A stretch of 35,454 nt of DNA from Tetrahymena elliotti 4EA (lineage: Eukaryota > Ciliophora > Oligohymenophorea > Hymenostomatida > Tetrahymenidae), in assembly GCA_000231825.2 (NCBI GenBank), contig JH720327.1, positions 58,051 through 93,504 of the forward strand. The letters are read 5' to 3'. Numbering within the stretch: the stretch's first letter is position 1; every line of letters begins with the position of its first letter. The notes beneath the pieces were generated by a model. It was not told the DNA's origin. It saw nothing but the letters and a program-made list of their open reading frames with translations, and did no database searches. This document shows, in pieces, positions 34,080-35,454 of the stretch. A program made the position numbers and the translations under genes.

Positions 34080-34741
34080 AACTTAATAATCAATTGGATT
34101 TTTATATTTATCTTTTTAAAATTAGATTATTTTTGACTTTGGTAACTATTCAGTTTTATTTGATTCGTGAAAGAATACTTCATGTATGCATTTTCAAAAA
34201 TAGAAGAAATTAACATAAGTTTCAATGAATTATTTTCTTAGAATAACTCACTTTTTTAGATTATTTCATATTAAGTCAAATTTATTTTATAAAAATTGTG
34301 GCTAATTATTAATATACCATAACAAGTTCTAAACTAAATAAATAAAAAAATATTCCAAACAAAATATACAAATTAATTCTAAGAGAGAAACTGATTAGCT
34401 TTTAAAAATAATTGTGAAAATCAAGGTAATAGACAAAATACATTATATAATTAATAAATTTAAATAATTTATTATTTTATTTGATTAAAAAAAATAATTT
34501 TTTATTTTGGCCATCCTTTCATTATATTTATGCGTTTTGAGTTATAAATAATTTATCTTTCATTCATTTCTAAATTATATTTTACTTAATTGTTTTTAAT
34601 ATTCCCTTGATGCATGAATGAAATTCACAAATGCGATCCTTAAGGCTCACGAAAAAAAGTGAAAAGATTCAATTTTGGCTTCCCTAGCAATTTGAATCAC
34701 TAGCCTTATTGAGGATTTATATTTTTATTATATTAAATAGA
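34080..34741. other. Spacer between duplicated segment and copy D
   Basis: The left part up to about 34250 still aligns with 20560-20670. From about 34712 it is nearly identical to 27735-27800, the 3' flank of copy C. In between (34610-34710) is a locally GC-richer stretch, for example CGATCCTTAAGGCTCACG, in which I see no tRNA fold or gene. Confidence 0.5.
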
Positions 34742-35454
34742 TCATAGTAATATTTATTTTTTAACTAATCTTTTTAATCTGTTCAATTTTTAGATCATTT
34801 ATGTTAATAATACTTATTCTTATCCATAAAGACTGCTTCTATTATTTTTAAGAATAAATAAAAAATATTTCTTTTACAACATTTCAAATGCTCAAAAATA
34901 AAAATAATAATTGAATCAAAATGATATTTACTTGAGGCTAATTTCTAAAGTTCTGATAGAGGTTAATTCTAATAAGATACAAATTACATTTTTTACTGCA
35001 TAAAAACGAATTCGACTAATTATTTTGAATAAGATTTTGTAAATATTTAAACCACTAATATATATTAATTAAATGAAACATTGCTTATTTACTCAATTTC
35101 CAAACGAATTGAAATTATTTTTTTGCATTTTTATATTGACTACATTAATATTGCTAATTAATTTATATTGTTGTCCCTATAATATTAAAAATAATAAATA
35201 ATTGAATAAAACAAAATTATTTCTAAATATTGCTATCCTAGATTTCAATTATTTTAATATAATTACTTAAGATTAAGATCCAAACAAGTCAAATTTGGCA
35301 ATGTTGGAAGATTAACACACAGCTCATTAATACCTTCATCTTTAATTTGATTAAAACTATAAAAAATATTCATAAAAGTTAAGTAATATTTAGAAAAAAC
35401 TCTTTATTATTATTAGCTTCTTCATAATTTAATAAAATTTAATGAATAATTTTA
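34742..35454 (-). CDS. Pseudokinase-LRR gene, copy D (3' part; continues past window)
   Basis: Four terminal exons are visible: 35267-35356 (90 nt, QIKDEGINELCVNL then NLTCLDLNL), 35093-35176 (84 nt, ILMQSIQKCKKIISI), 34932-35015 (84 nt, VKNVICILLELTSI), and 34742-34838, ending LVKKQILL then TGA. All boundaries keep phase 2 and no stop occurs, so this end looks functional. Two repeats are 84 instead of 90 nt, still a multiple of three. The pseudokinase half must lie to the right of the window. Sequence, including introns, is closest to copy C. Confidence 0.75.

Larger units (their letters stand above)
31560..34250. repeat. Intergenic segmental duplication, right copy
   Basis: Partner of 18200-20660. 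It retains more than the left copy: the third secreted-protein relative keeps its signal-peptide half only here (33900-34079). The left copy has a deletion at the equivalent place (about 20500-20550). Confidence 0.85.

Noticed and set aside
34620..34720. GC-richer patch considered as a tRNA
   Set aside because: No acceptor stem or T-arm GTTCRANNC could be folded on either strand.
1..35454. CRISPR array or bacterial-type operons
   Set aside because: The repeats here are duplicated genes and exons with diverged introns, not short identical repeats with unique spacers, and the code and introns are those of a ciliate.

Overview
The window looks like a hymenostome ciliate, most likely Tetrahymena or a close relative. 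It is extremely AT-rich, and every long reading frame uses TAA and TAG as sense codons (read as Gln) with TGA as the only stop. Introns are short GT...AG, and the 5S rRNA fragment at the left edge resembles my recollection of the Tetrahymena 5S. No telomeric repeat or obvious eliminated sequence is visible, so a macronuclear contig is plausible but not proven. Standard-code ORF calling misses almost every gene here.

Left part (1-10.6 kb), mostly single-copy genes: a 3'-truncated 5S rRNA gene (minus); an intron-less Integrator subunit 9-like gene (450-2690, minus); a three-exon multi-pass membrane protein ending in a degenerate histidine-kinase core (3281-6574, minus); a 1.1 kb divergent intergenic region with a tandem repeat; and a three-exon low-complexity/coiled-coil protein (7679-10615, plus).

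Right part (10.9-35.45 kb), a minus-strand tandem array of one gene family in five states: a decayed 3' fragment (11005-11400), two apparently intact genes (A 12751-17161, B 21924-26132), a truncated pseudogene with nonsense and indel lesions (C 27755-31497), and the 3' end of a fifth copy leaving the window (D from 34742). Each intact gene encodes a pseudokinase domain (HRD and DFG motifs replaced, DFG apparently rearranged to GFD), then about 14 leucine-rich repeats. Thirteen repeats in copy A sit one per exon in consecutive exons of exactly 90 nt, all with phase-2 boundaries. I assembled the splice models by hand. Both A (2235 nt) and B (2253 nt) close in frame.

Between the array members, one segment of roughly 2.5 kb is present twice (about 18.2-20.7 and 31.6-34.25 kb). 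It carries a small secreted four-cysteine protein gene (two 105-aa paralogues), a decayed relative of it, and a conserved non-coding block centred on a perfect 14-nt palindrome. Other debris includes a Tc1/mariner-like transposase remnant (11740-12128), a broken CxxC gene (26851-27530) and short CATTC/GAATG hairpins near 21.0-21.4 kb. The array appears to be a recently and repeatedly duplicating, birth-and-death locus of membrane- or surface-linked proteins. Its function is unknown.
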